DNA of 64,000 nt from Telopea speciosissima (lineage: Eukaryota; Streptophyta; Magnoliopsida; Proteales; Proteaceae). Shown here piece by piece: positions 31,860 through 44,370 of this stretch (position 1 is the first letter of the stretch; each line of letters starts with the position of its first letter). The notes under the pieces were generated by a model that worked only from the letters and a program-made list of their open reading frames with translations, ran no database searches and had not been told where the DNA came from. The position numbers and the translations under genes are program-made. The stretch spans positions 12,425,001 to 12,489,000 of the forward strand of contig NC_057924.1 of assembly GCF_018873765.1 (NCBI RefSeq), in the 5' to 3' direction.

Positions 31860-33725
31860 GTTCCTTTTACAAAATTCTTAACAATCTTGGACAGCATGAA
31901 CTGGAAATGTGTATTAGCTCCATAATCATGTTTGGAATTAATATAGTGGATGCTTGAGATCCTAGTCAAGTAGGCTGATTCCGATTCGATTCTACCTGGA
32001 TCAGCCAGAATTGGCACACCAATTCCCTTTTTTTTAATTGGAGATCTCCGCAAGGCTGCATGGCCATGCACCAATGAGGGGGCCAATGAGACCGCATGTA
32101 GGGGACCTGGCTTTCCTCCACCCATGGAGGGAGCTGGAGGATCCAGCCCAGCCAAAACATGGGGTTTGGTCATTTCAAAGGGGGGTCCTGCCTGTGAAAT
32201 GACCCAAACTCCCCTATTTTGGCTGGGTTACATCCTCCAGCTCCCGCCACAGTTGGAGGAGAGCGGTGGGATTTTTCATTTCACGGGAGGTGAGAGATGT
32301 AATAGCAACACATACATCTTCACATAAGAAATATAATTAAACTACATAATGAAATGAATTTAAATCCAAGTAAAAGGTGAAGAGACGTTATATAAGATGA
32401 AGAACCGGAATATTGGGGTGGAGAGCATGCACAACTCAAAAGAAGAGCTAATTCTCTCATTGAAAACCTCAAATTCAAGTTTCAGTATTAGGGACTAATT
32501 TGGTTAACAAAAAAGTATATTCAAAGTGGGTCCCACACGACTAAAATATAATCTTTTCCGAATTACGTGTGTATATAAACTCATTTTCAAACCAATTTTA
32601 AGTAGAAAGATATTCAATACGAAAATCAATTTAATTGGAAACTTAAATGGATTTTAAAGACTTTTAAATATATTTTAACCTAATCAATCCTATAAGAGCA
32701 TTTTTATGATTTTACTAAATTGATTCCTGACATCTTCAAGATTACAAGAAACCTCTCAAATTACAAAATCGAACTTTCCCATAATTCCCAAACACTCGTT
32801 CATCATTATTATGAGAGTTATTGAGAGTGACAAATGAAGTGTCTACACTTGTAGATTGCAGAATGGGGCAAACCCCTAATTTTGTTTGCAGATACAAACG
32901 GTTGAGTGTGGTAAGGTAGAGATTGATAGAGAAATTGTATTTGTTTTGTTGGGCTTTCGTAATTTTTTTATTGGGTTTTTTCATGGATGTTGTTGCAAAG
33001 AATGTGATTGATTCAAATGACCACCCTTCTCCAAAAGCTGCTGCTCTTGTTGGTGATGTTACCCCAAATTTCTTTTATTCTGAATTCTGATTCTAAAGTT
33101 GAGTTTCAGAGCAATGCATGTAAGCCTCATCATCCCTCTAACTGCTTCAGAGTTCCTCCCTCCCTTTCTGTATTGTATTAGGCCTGTGCATTTAAAGAAT
33201 GTCAATGTGTAGGGAAAGGGGATGAGGTGGTCAGGAAAATGAAAAATACTGGTCCATGCATATGATTAAAAAACACAAGTTCTTGCCATTGCAAGTTGCA
33301 ACCCTCCTCTTCCAAGTTATTGCTAGAGTCACCCAATGAGGAAGGCCTAACCAAATCAAACAAAAAAAATAGGGGGAGAAAAGATCATGGGAGGCAGGGA
33401 GGGTCAGAGGGAGCATTTTCCGGCGATGCTGTGGACTATGAGAAAGGGGGAGGTGGTGGTGGAGACGGAGGATGTAGAGGGTACTTTCAGAATGGCGATG
33501 GATCGTGGGAGATGCTACAATTGTGGCAATGAATGATTGAGATATCTTTTGCTCTATTCGACGGTCAATAAGGTGTTAGTGTGTAAGATTCTATTACACT
33601 CAGTTAGTGTGTGTATCATTTTCCCTAATGTATGATACATTATTTTTTTCATTACCAACTATGCCCTCTACAAGACGAAAAACCATGCATCCCCTATTGT
33701 TTGAAAGAGAATTCCAATCAAATAA
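31860..33725. other. Intergenic part of unit A, no gene
   Basis: Only the first ~120 bases after the POR 3' UTR match unit B. Positions 32030-32290 hold a repeat with inverted words (ctttcctccacccatgg, gggagctggaggatcc / atcctccagctcccgcc). The remainder is AT-rich with no supported exon. Confidence 0.45.
32030..32290. repeat. Foldback repeat near the POR 3' flank
   Basis: gggagctggaggatccagcc (about 32129) is mirrored by gggttacatcctccagctcc (about 32225), and gaaatgacccaaac by gtttggtcatttcaaa. The borders are uncertain. Confidence 0.5.
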
Positions 33726-33895
33726 GGGCAAGAGATCGTTGTTTGGTATTTTAGTCCGTACATCAGCATAGGGCGAATGAGAACATGCACAACAACATCA
33801 ACATAGGTAAGATATTTTCATGGATGGTGGGGAGATAATTTCACACTCTTCTGTCAAGCTGTAGGGACCACGCGACCAAGTAGTGTTCTTTTTCC
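33726..33895. repeat. GGG(A/C)AAGA-end MITE, unit A copy
   Basis: gggcaagagatcgttgtttgg at the left and gcgaccaagtagtgttc at the right, with caacatcaacataggtaaga inside. The unit B copy is about 50917-51070. Its presence in both units shows it predates the duplication. Confidence 0.6.
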
Positions 33896-33987
33896 TAATA
33901 AATAAATAATATTTCTATTATATAAAAAAGGATAATAGTATTTAACCTTGAAAACCCAAGCTTGTTGGTAGGCAATTGTTACATAAC

Positions 33988-34804
33988 TGTTGATGAAAAA
34001 ACTCCCAAACACTCACACGTGGGACTCCGCACGAGGTGCGAATAGCGCAGGCGTGCCAGGACCTTTGCGCAGGTCCAAACGAGGCTGAAAACAGCCCAAT
34101 CTGACTCCTTGCCAGGCTAGTAGGTCTCCCTCCTGCCTGAGTAGCTCTAAGGTCTTTTGGGTTAAGCCAACCACACTTAAGCATGAAATACTACAGCCTT
34201 ATGAATGAAATAAACAACTATACTACAAAGAAGAATAACAAGACTGAAACAGGAATCACATTAGCCAATCATACCCGATACAAGCATAGGCCTTGCGCGC
34301 GTAGCCTTGCAGCCTTCAGCATGCGGCTGTACATTCCCTCAATCTCGAAATGCTAAGCTAGTAGAAAAAAAACGTAAATGGCAAATGAAGAAAGCAAAAA
34401 AAAAAGAAGTGCGAGATGTGTGTCTGGTTCTTGTGTGTACTTTTCAGATCTGCCTCCATCCTTATAAAGGACAGGCACCGACGGTTACCAATCTGCCAAC
34501 CATTCCCCCCTAGGCCCTTCTCTTCAGCCCATATCTCTCAGGCTCCAACCGGGAACTGCCATGTGGATCACCACGCCCCAACCGCTGCAGAAATGGTGGG
34601 TCCCACCTCTAGCTCCATCGCCTTCATTCCTCATGGAATGCAGACCTGCGTTGGATGACTTCTACCCCCTGGCATGTGGCTTAGCCCCCCAACTGCTAGA
34701 TCGTGGTTGCGCTGTTGTGCCTCCTTTGGCCCAATGATGATGGCTTGGCCCTGGTCCACGCCTGGCCCACTCGCATCAAAACCAATTAATTTGGGCCGCA
34801 AACA
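33988..34804 (-). repeat. LTR (3' LTR in element orientation)
   Basis: 817 bases, tgttgatgaaaaaactccc to gggccgcaaaca. Nearly the same as 45437-46235 apart from scattered substitutions and an extra ~17-base stretch near 34745-34765 (ggccctggtccacgcc) missing in the other LTR. A purine-rich gtgagggg next to it on the minus strand (about 34805-34815) is a weak polypurine-tract candidate. Confidence 0.95.
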
Positions 34805-37800
34805 ATGCCCCTCACAATCCTCCTAGGCGATGCCACGTGGCTCAAGCTCAGGAAGGGTTGTGACAGAAACGGCAGCCTAACTGAGCTGCCCTGTTGCGCG
34901 AAAACCCCGACGTCGTTCCATCTCCTCGGGCCGTTAGGGTTTTTAAAATTCAAACCCTGGCGCCATCATGATGGCATAAATTCCAGCCCCTCATAAATTG
35001 TCGCTACTTCTCGAGAGCCCTCCATTCTCCCTCTTCTGCTCTTAACCAGCTCCTTACCACCTTTGCCATCTCGTCCTGCTCTTCCTTCCCAATACGATGG
35101 CCAAGAAGAAAACCCCAACGCCGATGGATGAAGCGGAAGAACTCCTTGCATAGAAACGGTCACTTTTGTTGTCCTCCGTCATGATCGACATCCAGATTCC
35201 CTGTTTCGAGCCTACTGTCTTTAGGTTGGGTCCAGCCTTCATTTCCCATCCCCACGGTATCTCAGGTTTTCCAAAAAATGACTGGGAGCAACTGCTCTCT
35301 CAAACCCCTGAACCCTTGCACCTCAAGGACAAAGCTTTCTCGCGCCTGTGGCCCCATCACCTCCCAGACTGGAAGACCTGGTAGATAGGGTTGCCTGTGA
35401 CCAGTCTAAGCTATTGAATAAGCTTGGAATTTCCCATGCCGTCCAACTTTCTACCACTCCGGTATCCCCTTACCGTCCTCTGCTTTAGGTTGCGCTCCAA
35501 TTCTGGTCGCGGTCCACTAATACCTTCCATTTTCATTTCGGGATGCTAGCTCCCACGCTCCTGGATGTCGAGGCACTTACTGGCCTGAAGGCTGTGGGCG
35601 AGGAATTCAATGGCTCCTCGCGCGGTCTGCTTGATGCCAGCAAGCATGAGATCAAACATGGCCTTGAATTTTCCAAGTCCGCCAGTTACTCCTTTTACCT
35701 TCAGACTTACTGGCAGACCCGTGGCTCCGTCGAGACCAGGGAACTCACCACTTTCTTTCTAGTATGGATTTGCCGCTATGTCCTCTGCGTCCGGTCCAAC
35801 AAAATTGCGAAGACCTGTCTCTGCCTGGCCAATGCCCTAGGGCAAGGTCGTGTGATTGACCTGGCCTCCATAGTCCTGGCTGCCCTTTTTTGTGCCTGTA
35901 ATGATGTCATTGAGTCCGATTTCAATTATGGTGGTGGCCCGTTCTGGTTCCTCCAGATGTGGCTTCTCACCCACTTTGTGGAGATGTATACCATCACTTC
36001 ACCACTCCCGGTCTGTCCTGTGGCGGCTACCTGTTCGCCTCATACCCTCATCTTGACCTGAAGTCCCTTCACGAGTATTATGAGTTCTTTTGTTCCTTTG
36101 AGCCCGACTCTGGCGACAGCTCCTTCCTCCCTTATCGTACAGGGGAGGCTATTCCAGAATGGCTCCGGCTGGCCATCGAGTGCCCTTCCTCTGAGCCAGA
36201 CCTGTGGGCCAAATTCCTTGTCTGTCGGGACCTCCACGTCGGGCTGACCTTAGAGCCTTCGGGCAACAACTCATGTGGCTTTGAGACGTACAATCCTCAT
36301 TTTTGTGCGCGCCAGTTTGGTCATCGCCAGGCCATTCCTTGCCCGAATTACTATTCGTTTACCAACTACGAGCTAGATCGAATGGTTTATTCTTTCGTGG
36401 CCGAACTCCATCAAGCATTGTCCATGAACAACCTTGTCCTATATCGGTTCCGTTTGCAATCCTTTGCCAAAGCCCCAATGGTGACCAAAGACTTCACCGC
36501 CTGGTGGTACGCATACTTCACCTCCCTGGCGCCTCTTCGGTCATGCCTTAAAAGCAGCAGGTGTCCCCCTTTGGCCTCTGACGCAGGTCATCAATCTGCT
36601 GCCCCCAAGCAAAAGAAAGCCATGGTCTCCAAACATGCCGCTGGTAAGTACATGTCCTATCCTATTTCTTCTTTATAGCCTGAGAAACTTCTAGACTAAC
36701 CCTTCTTTTGCCACAGCAAAATCTGTGGCTCATTCATCCTCCTCAGGCCAGTCCAATCGGAGTGACGAGGGTTCCTCTCTGGAGACCGCGGAAGGTTCTG
36801 AAACTGTGGAAGAAGAGAATGAGGAGGACGAAGAAGAAGAGCCTCCTCCATCGAGCAAGAAACCAAAAATGGTCAGTCCATCAAAGGTTGCCCCGCGTCA
36901 GGTCTCCCTTCCAAGCATGTTCCAGATGGGTCAGCCTACGGGTGCCCTCCCCCAATCTTCAACAGCCTCTCCCTCAGCTGCTCCCCTCTCTGTCAAGGAT
37001 CGCACCCGATCAAGCACTCACCCTAAACTGGTTACCCAAGGCCAACCTGTCTAGGTTGTTGTTGCCAGCTCCTCCACGTCCGGATCCTCCTCCTCGCAAG
37101 ATAAATCCAAAGGTAATCCTGAGGGAGACGACGAAATGGAGGAAGTGGGGGCCGACGAGGAAGAGGATGGCGACGACGATGTCGCCAGGTACGACGAGGC
37201 TAAACCAAGCGGGTCTAAAACTCCCCTGTATGACCGAAAGTCTTCTTCCCCCTGGGGTCAAGTTCTTCCTGAGATAACCCCCACGGTATGTGTTTCTACA
37301 TTCGTGCTTCATCCCTTTGCGCTTTGCCGATGCTGATCTACCCCCTGCCTCAGGTTCCTGGCATAGAAGCCTTTCTGGCAGACCTGAGCTCCTCCAAAGA
37401 AGATCAAGAGACCGACGTCGCCTCAGTCTCCGAACCCAATGAAGCTCAAGTAACCGAAGCGAAGGCACTTCTTCGCTCCTTCTATAGTTCCACCTTTCAT
37501 GAGGCCGTGAAAAGCACTAGTCTGACGCCGATAGCAACAGCTCTTCTAACCCTACTGTCCCTGCCAGACCTTCCAGCCTCGGTCCGTGAATGGCTGGATG
37601 AGGCAGTGGCTTTTATGTTTGACGTGACCACCTCAGCCCCTCTTGTCCTCCAAAAAGTTCAGGATTTTGACGCCCTTCTCAAGGAGATCGATACTGCGAA
37701 CGTGCGCTATCGAAAGCTGAAGAATGATCTGAAGGCCCTGGTTGATGAGGTCAAGGAGGGACAGGGTAAGCTTGCTCAGCTGGACAAAAACATACAAGAA

Positions 37801-38100
37801 ATGGAAGCCCGCCTGGAAACTCTTCGGGCGGAGAAGATTGCCTTGGGCGAGACTATCAAGCAAAAGCTCATCGACTCTGAAACCCTGTCTGTCGAGACAT
37901 CAACAGCCCTGGCCCTAGCTAAGGAATAAAGAGCACTGAGGCCGAGCCATGAAGCAAGCCTGGCTGTTGCCAAAGAGCGTCTAAACGTGATGGACCAGAA
38001 ATGGCATGAACTCCAGGGCAACATTCTTCATAACTTTTTGAGTTAGGCCTGTGTGCCCACCCCCCCCCCCTCTTTCTGTTTTGTTTAGAAAAATAGTGAT
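34805..38100 (+). pseudogene. Antisense plant mobile domain (PMD)-like gene carried by the gypsy element
   Basis: A plus-strand frame can be followed from ATG 35097 (MAKKKTPTPMDEAEELL) to about 38040. The N-terminal part resembles the plant mobile domain (PF10536): CFW/QFWSRSTNTFHF, LTPTLLDVEALTGL-like, ELTTFFLVWICRYV, FWFLQMWL and CPNYYSFTNYELDR segments. Two short GT-AG introns are visible, 36644-36716 (gtaagt...cacag) and 37286-37353 (gtatgt...tcag). After them come an acidic/serine tail (EEENEEDEEEEPP) and a coiled-coil region (37660-37930, heptad-like LKNDLKALVDEVKEG). It is broken: TAG at 35151 and 35382, a frame change before TAG 35486, another near 35970, a TAG near 37052 and a TAA at 37927. 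It runs opposite to gag-pol. PMD proteins are plant-specific; some act in transposon silencing (MAIL1/MAIN) and some are carried by transposons. Its role here is unknown. Confidence 0.75.
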
Positions 38101-38202
38101 ACTCCTTGGTTCTTCCATTTTGGTGGAGGCGTCCTTGGTTCTTCCATTTTGGTGGAGGCGGCCTGCTTAAGCCGTCTCATTTTCGTATTTTGCTAGTAAA
38201 GC

Positions 38203-39487
38203 CTATTCTCTTTTGCCCACAGCTCTATTTGGAAGAAACTTGCCCCTCTCCGATTTCACCCTAAGTCCCACATCGTGGGATGGTATGCTTTTAAGAACTT
38301 TCCATTGATAGGTCTGACATGGACGCTCCCTTCCATGTCTTACAATCTGTACGCCCTGTCTTTGAGCACTTAACAGATTGTAAATGGTCCTTCCCATGTA
38401 GGGGACCACTTTCCCAACCGGGGATCCTTCGTCCCAATGGGGAGTACAGTCTTTAGGACAACATCTCCTTCTTGGAAGTGCTTCAGTTTGACCGTTCTAT
38501 TATATATGGCTACGATCTTCCTCTTCTGGACCTGCATCCTGTCCAGAGTAGCCAAATACTCTTCCTCCAAGTCATCAAGCTCGGTCATCATGGCCTCTTG
38601 GTAGGCTGTTGGCGAGAGTCCCTGTTGGAACGCCACCTTGCTGACCTTATGCTTACCTCCACTGGCAATACCGCGTCATGACCATAGGTTAGGGCAAAAA
38701 GTGTGGTGGCGGTGTTGGTCTGTTGAGATGTCCTGAACACCCACAGGACCTCTGAGAGCATGTCTACCCACTGTCTTGGGTTATCGTCGACTACCTTCGA
38801 TAGGCACCCCTTAAGGATCTTGTTGCTCGCTTCGGCCTGCCCGTTGCCTTGTGCATAGTATGGGGTAGAGTGAGTAAACATTATCCCTAGCCCAGTCATA
38901 AATGCGACCACTTCATCCCCTACGAACACACTCCCATTATCACAAGTGACAGTCTTTGGGAGGTCGAATCCGTGGATGATATGGCACTTTAAGAACCGGA
39001 TTAGTTCGGTCTGATTGACTCCCTTCATTGGCACGGCCTCCACCCACTTGGTGAAGTAATCCGTTGCCACAATGATGAAGCAATGCCCCCGTGTTGCTGG
39101 CGGCGAGATTTTCCTGATCAGGTCCATAGCCCATCCTCTAAATGGCCATGGTTTCACTACAGGGTTGAATTCTGCCGCTGGAAGGCGTTGCACCGGTCCA
39201 TGGGTCTGACATGCCCAACAACCTTTAGCATATTTGACATAATCTGACATTACTGTTGGCCAATGGTAACCATGACGCCTGATTAACCACCTCATCTTGG
39301 GACCCGCTTGGTGAGCTCCGCAGATGCCCTCATGTACCTCGGCCATTACCAGCGTGGCCTCATTCAAGCTGACGCATTTCAGGAACAAATCATCCTTCCC
39401 TTTCTTATACAAGTCCTCGCCGATCATTATGTAACCTGTCGCCCTATCACGAATCTGCCTGTCGAAGCTTGGCCCTGGGTTGCTCAA
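38203..39487 (-). pseudogene. Gypsy integrase (frameshifted)
   Basis: The minus-strand frame 39487-38588 has the zinc-binding part (H-x3-H type residues GAHQAGPKM / RRHGYHW, then CWACQTHG), the core with DYFTKWVEAVPM and CDNGSVF, then FTHSTPYYAQGNGQAE and EASNKILK. The D, D and E of the catalytic triad are recognisable. Near 38590-38640 the frame shifts and continues (38636-38370) with a C-terminal segment ending in KWSPTWEGPF, the GPF motif of gypsy integrases. A stop separates the last part. Product not functional as it stands. Confidence 0.88.
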
Positions 39488-39517
39488 ATATTGGTTAATG
39501 GGTGTGCGCCAGTCAGG

Positions 39518-40100
39518 CTAGGCGTCTCTTAATAGCGAAGGTACTTTCCATATTATTGTCAAGCAGGCCAATTCCCAATGCGGCTTGGGCCAGCCCATTC
39601 GTAGCCCATTCGCCTGCCCTTTAACAGCCTTCTGGGGTACGTATTGTAGGGTGAATTCTGTCAGGGCGAGTGTCCACTTCCCCACTCTTCCCCTTGAGAT
39701 CGGGCGTGTGAGCATGTGCTTGATGATATTAGTCTGGCAAACTACGTCCACCGTGGCTGGCAAGAGGTAATACCTAAGCTTGCTGCACGAAACGAACAGC
39801 GCCAAGCAGAGCTTCTCTATGGCGGGGTATTTTTGCTCAACCTCTGTGAGGACCCGACTAAGGTAGAACACTACCTGTTCCTTTCCAACCTCATTGTCTT
39901 GTGCTAGCAAACTCCCAATCGATCCCACTGTTGCAGAAATATATAACTTCAGAGGCACTCCCTGCCTTGGCGGCATCAGGATCGGTGGTTGAGTCAAGTA
40001 AGCCTTGATCTGGTCGAAGGCTTCCTGGTGAGACCTCCCCCATCTGAAGTTTTCTTTCGCTTTCAGCCTTAGCAGTGGAGAAAAGATCTTTGTTCATCCT
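39518..40100 (-). pseudogene. Gypsy RNase H domain (frameshifted)
   Basis: Minus-strand frame 39997-39518 shows LYISATVGSIGSLLAQ, VVFYLSRVLTEVEQKYPAIEKL (the RNase H YxSRxLxxxExxY pattern), VVCQTNIIKHML and GRVGKWTLALTEF. Its link to the reverse transcriptase upstream runs through a different frame (40097-39891), so at least one frameshift separates them. Confidence 0.85.
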
Positions 40101-40150
40101 GCGGAATTTATGATGAAGCGCCGTAGGAAATTGACCTGCCCCAGGAATTT

Positions 40151-40960
40151 CTACAACTTCTTCTTGTTCAAAGGTGGCTTGGCCTCCTGAATGGCTCTGG
40201 CCTTATTCTTGTCAACCTCGATTCCCATCTGATGGACCAAGAACCTGAGGAAGTTCCCAGCCGCCACCCTGAAAGCACACTTTAACGGGTTCATCTTCAG
40301 CCCGTGAGTCCTCATCCTTAAGAGAACCCTCCTCAGGTGGTCAAGGTGCTCACGCTCAAGCTTCGATTTGTCCACCACATCATCGATGTAAACTTCCATG
40401 AAGGTGCCAATCATGTCGTGGAAGATTGTGTTCATGCCTCTCTGGTAGGTAGCACCGACGTTTTTAAGACCGAATGGCATAACCTACCACTCATACGTCC
40501 CAAGCGCCCCTGGGCAACGAAAAGCTATTTTCAGGACATCCTCTTCCGTAATGAAGATCTGATTGTATCTGGCATGACCATCTATGAAGGACATAATCCG
40601 GTTCTTTGCGGCCGCATCCACCAGTATATCGGCAACAGGCATTGGGTATTTGTCCTTCAGCGTGCCCTTGTTTAGATCCCTGAAGTCCACGCACACCCTT
40701 AACTTCCAGTTCTTCTTCATGACGGGGACGATGTTGGACACCCATTCCACATACCTGACGGTTTGGATGAATCCTGCTTTTAATAACCATTCAATCTCGT
40801 CCTTCACTTTTAAGACGACATCCGGTGACATTCGCCTAGGCAGTTGTTTCATCGGCATATAGTTTTCTTTGATGGGTAACCAGTGTTCTACCAAGGCTCT
40901 GTCTAGACCAGGCATCTCAGAATAGTCCCAAGCAAAACAATGTTTAAATTCCTTAAGTAA
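40151..40960 (-). pseudogene. Gypsy reverse transcriptase (one in-frame stop)
   Basis: Minus-strand: MPGLDRALVEHWLPI, then the fingers/palm motifs LRVCVDFRDLNKGTLKDKYPMP, SFIDGHARYNQIFI, FRCPGALGTYEW, then MPFGLKNVGATYQR and VYIDDVVDKSK with the YxDD catalytic pair intact. A TAG at 40484-40486 lies between the EW and MPFGL motifs in the same frame, so translation would stop mid-domain. The RVCVDFRDLN and YIDD motifs place it in Ty3/gypsy. Confidence 0.92.
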
Positions 40961-41533
40961 ACTTATAATTTCATCCTTGAATTCGGATGAGAGTAGACCA
41001 CTAATATAAATAGGCCGGTGGTCTTCGGCCTCTCCTAACTCTACTTTTATTAAGGGATCTTAGACTTTGGCTAACGTCTCTTCCATCTTTGGTGGCGCAG
41101 GAGGCAAATCCTGCAGCCCTATCTCTGGCATGCTTAGCGCGTATTCTTTAGCTGACGCTTCCCCGACCAAGTTTGTCTCTTGGGACACCCTCTGCTCCAG
41201 GCTTGCAATTGCCAGCCGGCACATTATGTCCTTCACAACTGTGCGGCCTGACATCAGAAATAATCTTCGTCAGTCTTCCTCCGCCGCTCCCCCAGGTTCG
41301 ACAGGGCTAGCTAAGGGCTCTTTTAGTCAGAACACCTCCTCCAGAATGGTGGACAAAGTGACCAATGAGGTCGGCCTTCCATGCTCATCAGTCCCCATGA
41401 ACCGGATCTGGCCGATGCACCCATCATATAGGACGGGCTCTGTGTGGCTGGCATCGACCATGAACGGCTTGTTGTCAACCATTACTAGCTCAATCTTTCC
41501 CCCTTCTCGCCACAGGATAAGAATCTGATGCAG

Positions 41534-41914
41534 CTATGAGGGAATATAAGAGTTGGCGTGTATCCAATCCCGTCCCAGTAGGGTGTTGTAATTGGCTACT
41601 GCGTTCATGACGAAGAATGCCGTTAGTGATGCATGATTTCTAACCTTTAGGTCGATCCAGAGAACCCCCTTTGACCTGGTTGTGCCTCCCAGGAAATTGG
41701 TGACTGAAACGTCGATGGGCAAGAGATCTGTCTCATCTTTGCCAAGGCGCCTCATCATTCTGGAAGGGAGGATATTCACGGCCACTCCATTATCTATCAG
41801 TACTCTGGTCACAGGTTTGCCATCCATATGGGATTGGATGTACAGTGGCTTCAGGTGCCGCGTCATCTCTCGAGTTGGCTCTCCAAAGATGTCGACCATC
41901 TTTCCTCGCCGCAC
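41534..41914 (-). pseudogene. Gypsy aspartic protease region
   Basis: Minus-strand segment with VLIDNGVAVNILP, which sits where the DSGA/DTGA-type active site of retroviral-type aspartic proteases occurs (here DNG), followed by NYNTLLGRDWIHA. Stops on both sides (after 41534 and in the 42000-42100 linker) cut it off from gag and reverse transcriptase. The DNG variant is frequent in plant Tat/Athila-like elements. Confidence 0.75.
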
Positions 41915-42100
41915 TGGAGTGTCGAACGTATATTCGGTCTGTCTTGTGATGATCGTTTTAATACTGTCCCCTGTGTCCTATCGATCTGTCTGTCCGCCAG
42001 CCATTTCCTCATCCCCTAGGACTAACTCTATGCCCAATACCCCAGGGGGTGACTCCCCTTCGTCCACATCACCTTCGAGCTCAGTTGCCTTCCCTGGTTG

Positions 42101-43662
42101 TTACTGAAACGTCCTGGGCAGGACATAAACCATTGAGATCTGTACCTGAGTAGGGACTGTTCCAAACATTATTTCGACCAGCTCGCCGAAATCCACGTCT
42201 GGGGAGTGTATGGGATTATCCAGGCCTTCATTGCTATCTCCTAGGCTGGCCCCAGTGACAACATCTCCGAACATGTCCGAGTCGTTGTCTTCGATCTTGT
42301 AGTCCAAAACTTTTGGCTCCAAGAGCTGACGATCTATCGGCTCTATCTCTGACTCCCTCTTCGCCTGGCACCCTGTCATACAACCTTGCCTGTGGAGGTT
42401 TGCATCTGGCTCATCCCACCCCTGGTAGGCCGAACTTTGGTGACTTCCGTTTGCTTGCCCCTGTTGGTGGCATCTTTGGGCCGCCCTTTTCCTCTGCCGC
42501 CTCCTTTTTCGAGCCCGAGTCATACGACTTGGACCAGCGTCGGCTGGAAACTTCGATGTTTGGCAACTCTCCATTCTTCGTCTTCAACCTTGGGCAAGAC
42601 CATCCTGGGCTTGTGTTCCTCTGGACCAAGTAGGCTACTTCTAGCGGGGCTGGTCTTTAGGTAGCCTGTTCCATACTGCTCATAAGTCAAGCGTCTTTGT
42701 ATGGACAATCTCCTGAGCCGGTCCTTAGCTGACGGCCTGGAATGACTGTCCAGCTGCTGGGATGTTTGGACTCTTCGCTGCTCCGGAGGTAGTCCGTTTC
42801 CAACCTTCTCTTTTGGGGATGGCTGCCTACTTTGCCCATGCACAACCTCCTCCATTGATGGCCGTGGCATCTCTCATAGCTTCCTGACTGGTTGGCTGCA
42901 CTCGGGACACACGTCATGATGACGCCTCGGTGCTTCTTTTAACTTAGGTGTAACTCCCCCTCGTTCCCACCAGCCTCTCAATCCTCCGTGTGGGTCGAAC
43001 TCGTAATGGGGCTTAGTGTAGCGGTGTTTGCCCCTCCTGTATCGCCTCTAGGGTTCTTCTAATTTCTCAGGCCGTACCGGGACATTACTGGACCGCCCCA
43101 TCACTGGTGCCTTGGGCGGCTCTGGTGGCGCCCATGGCGCTACCCCCACTCCTTTCGATGCGTTGTGCCTGTTCTCACTGTCACAACTAGCCAGCCCGCG
43201 ATAGGGAGGAGCCAGCAGGTTTAAGCGTGACTCTGATGGGCGTGTTGACTAGCTCGACCTGACTGGACTGGCCTCTAGTCCGATGCTCAAGGGTGGTGTT
43301 GCACCTCTTCTCGGCCCGGCCATCCTGGAGAAATCGGCACTGATCATGTTGACTGGAAATGGGTCTTCGTCCACCACCATGACCCCCTTTTCCTTTGCAG
43401 GAAACTGCAGGCGCCCAGCCGTGATAGCTTTCTGCAAGGCATTGCGTAAAACCACACAATTAGTTGTTGTATGAGTTCGGGTGTTATGCCAGTTACAGTA
43501 CTTTTGGTCCTTCAGTTCATGACTAGGAGGTATCTGGTGCCCTGGAGGCAGTTTAATCTGCTTGTCCTTAAGCAGCTGGTCGAAGATTAACTCAGCCTTG
43601 GAAATTTCAAAGGAGTAATTTACTTTTGGGTCGTAGATCCTTTGAGGTGCGGCCTTTGATTC
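42101..43662 (-). pseudogene. Gag-protease linker with Cys/His motif, decayed
   Basis: The minus strand carries pieces in several frames: YCNWHNTRTHTTNNCVVLRN near 43490-43425, a C/H knuckle (C-x2-H-x4-H-x4-C) of the sort found after gag in this lineage; then proline/glutamine-rich pieces and an acidic stretch (EDNDSDMFGD) at 42290-42260. Frame changes and stops are frequent. Confidence 0.6.
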
Positions 43663-43665
43663 AGC

Positions 43666-44370
43666 CTATTTAGCTTGGACGCTGGGCCTTACCAAGGCCT
43701 TGCATACATATGGCTTCCCCTCCGAGATCTCTGCCGCATCGATCTCAATTTCCATGTAGTCCACTTGCTTTTGGTCACCAGTACCCCGTAATGGGAATGC
43801 CCGACCAGCAGAATCTTTATAACATGTTTCGATTGAGGCCGCTTGACGCTGGACCTCCTCTTTCAGCAACTGCTCGTAAGGCACGGCCTGAAGTACCAAC
43901 TGCCCCAAGTCAGGGAAGTACTGGCCAACAAACCATTTTCGGAGCTCAAAGTTGAGCCCTCCCAAGGCCATCTTTGTGTATTCGACCTCAGGCAGAGGAT
44001 TAGGGCACTTATATTTCGCCGTCTTGAAATGGGTAATGAACCCTTCTATGGTCTCTCCTGGCTCTTGGGTCATCTTAGCCAAGTCAGCTATTGTGACCTC
44101 AAGTTCAGTCCGATAGAACTGGGTATGGAATAACTCCTCCATCTCCTGCCAACTTTGGACTAATTTGGCAGGTAGGTTAAAGTACCAGGTAAAGGCTACC
44201 CCTGTAAGGGAATTGGGGAACAGCCTGAGCTTTGCTGCTTCGATTCCTCCCAAATTTCCACATTGTACCATGAAACGGGCTATGTGTTCAATGGTGGAGA
44301 CCTTGTCTTCTCCAAAGAACTTGGAAAAATTTCGGGATTTTGGGATTCCTATTAAGGTCCACCATATCAA
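43666..44370 (-). CDS. Gypsy gag core domain
   Basis: 234 open residues on the minus strand. The segment AFTWYFNLPAKLVQSWQEME with FHTQFYR and QEPGETIEGFITHFK matches the retrotransposon gag core (PF03732), which forms the particle shell. It is the least damaged part of the element. The N-terminal gag extension (44400-45420) lies in other frames with stops, so the true start is lost. Confidence 0.85.
   Translation of the reverse strand: MIWWTLIGIPKSRNFSKFFGEDKVSTIEHIARFMVQCGNLGGIEAAKLRLFPNSLTGVAFTWYFNLPAKLVQSWQEMEELFHTQFYRTELEVTIADLAKMTQEPGETIEGFITHFKTAKYKCPNPLPEVEYTKMALGGLNFELRKWFVGQYFPDLGQLVLQAVPYEQLLKEEVQRQAASIETCYKDSAGRAFPLRGTGDQKQVDYMEIEIDAAEISEGKPYVCKALVRPSVQAK

Noticed and set aside
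36708-37277. 189-codon plus-strand frame in the gypsy element
   Set aside because: It is a second frame over the acidic/serine tail of the plant-mobile-domain-like sequence. Its arginine/proline-rich composition is the usual shadow, and the splice acceptor at 36716 supports the other frame.
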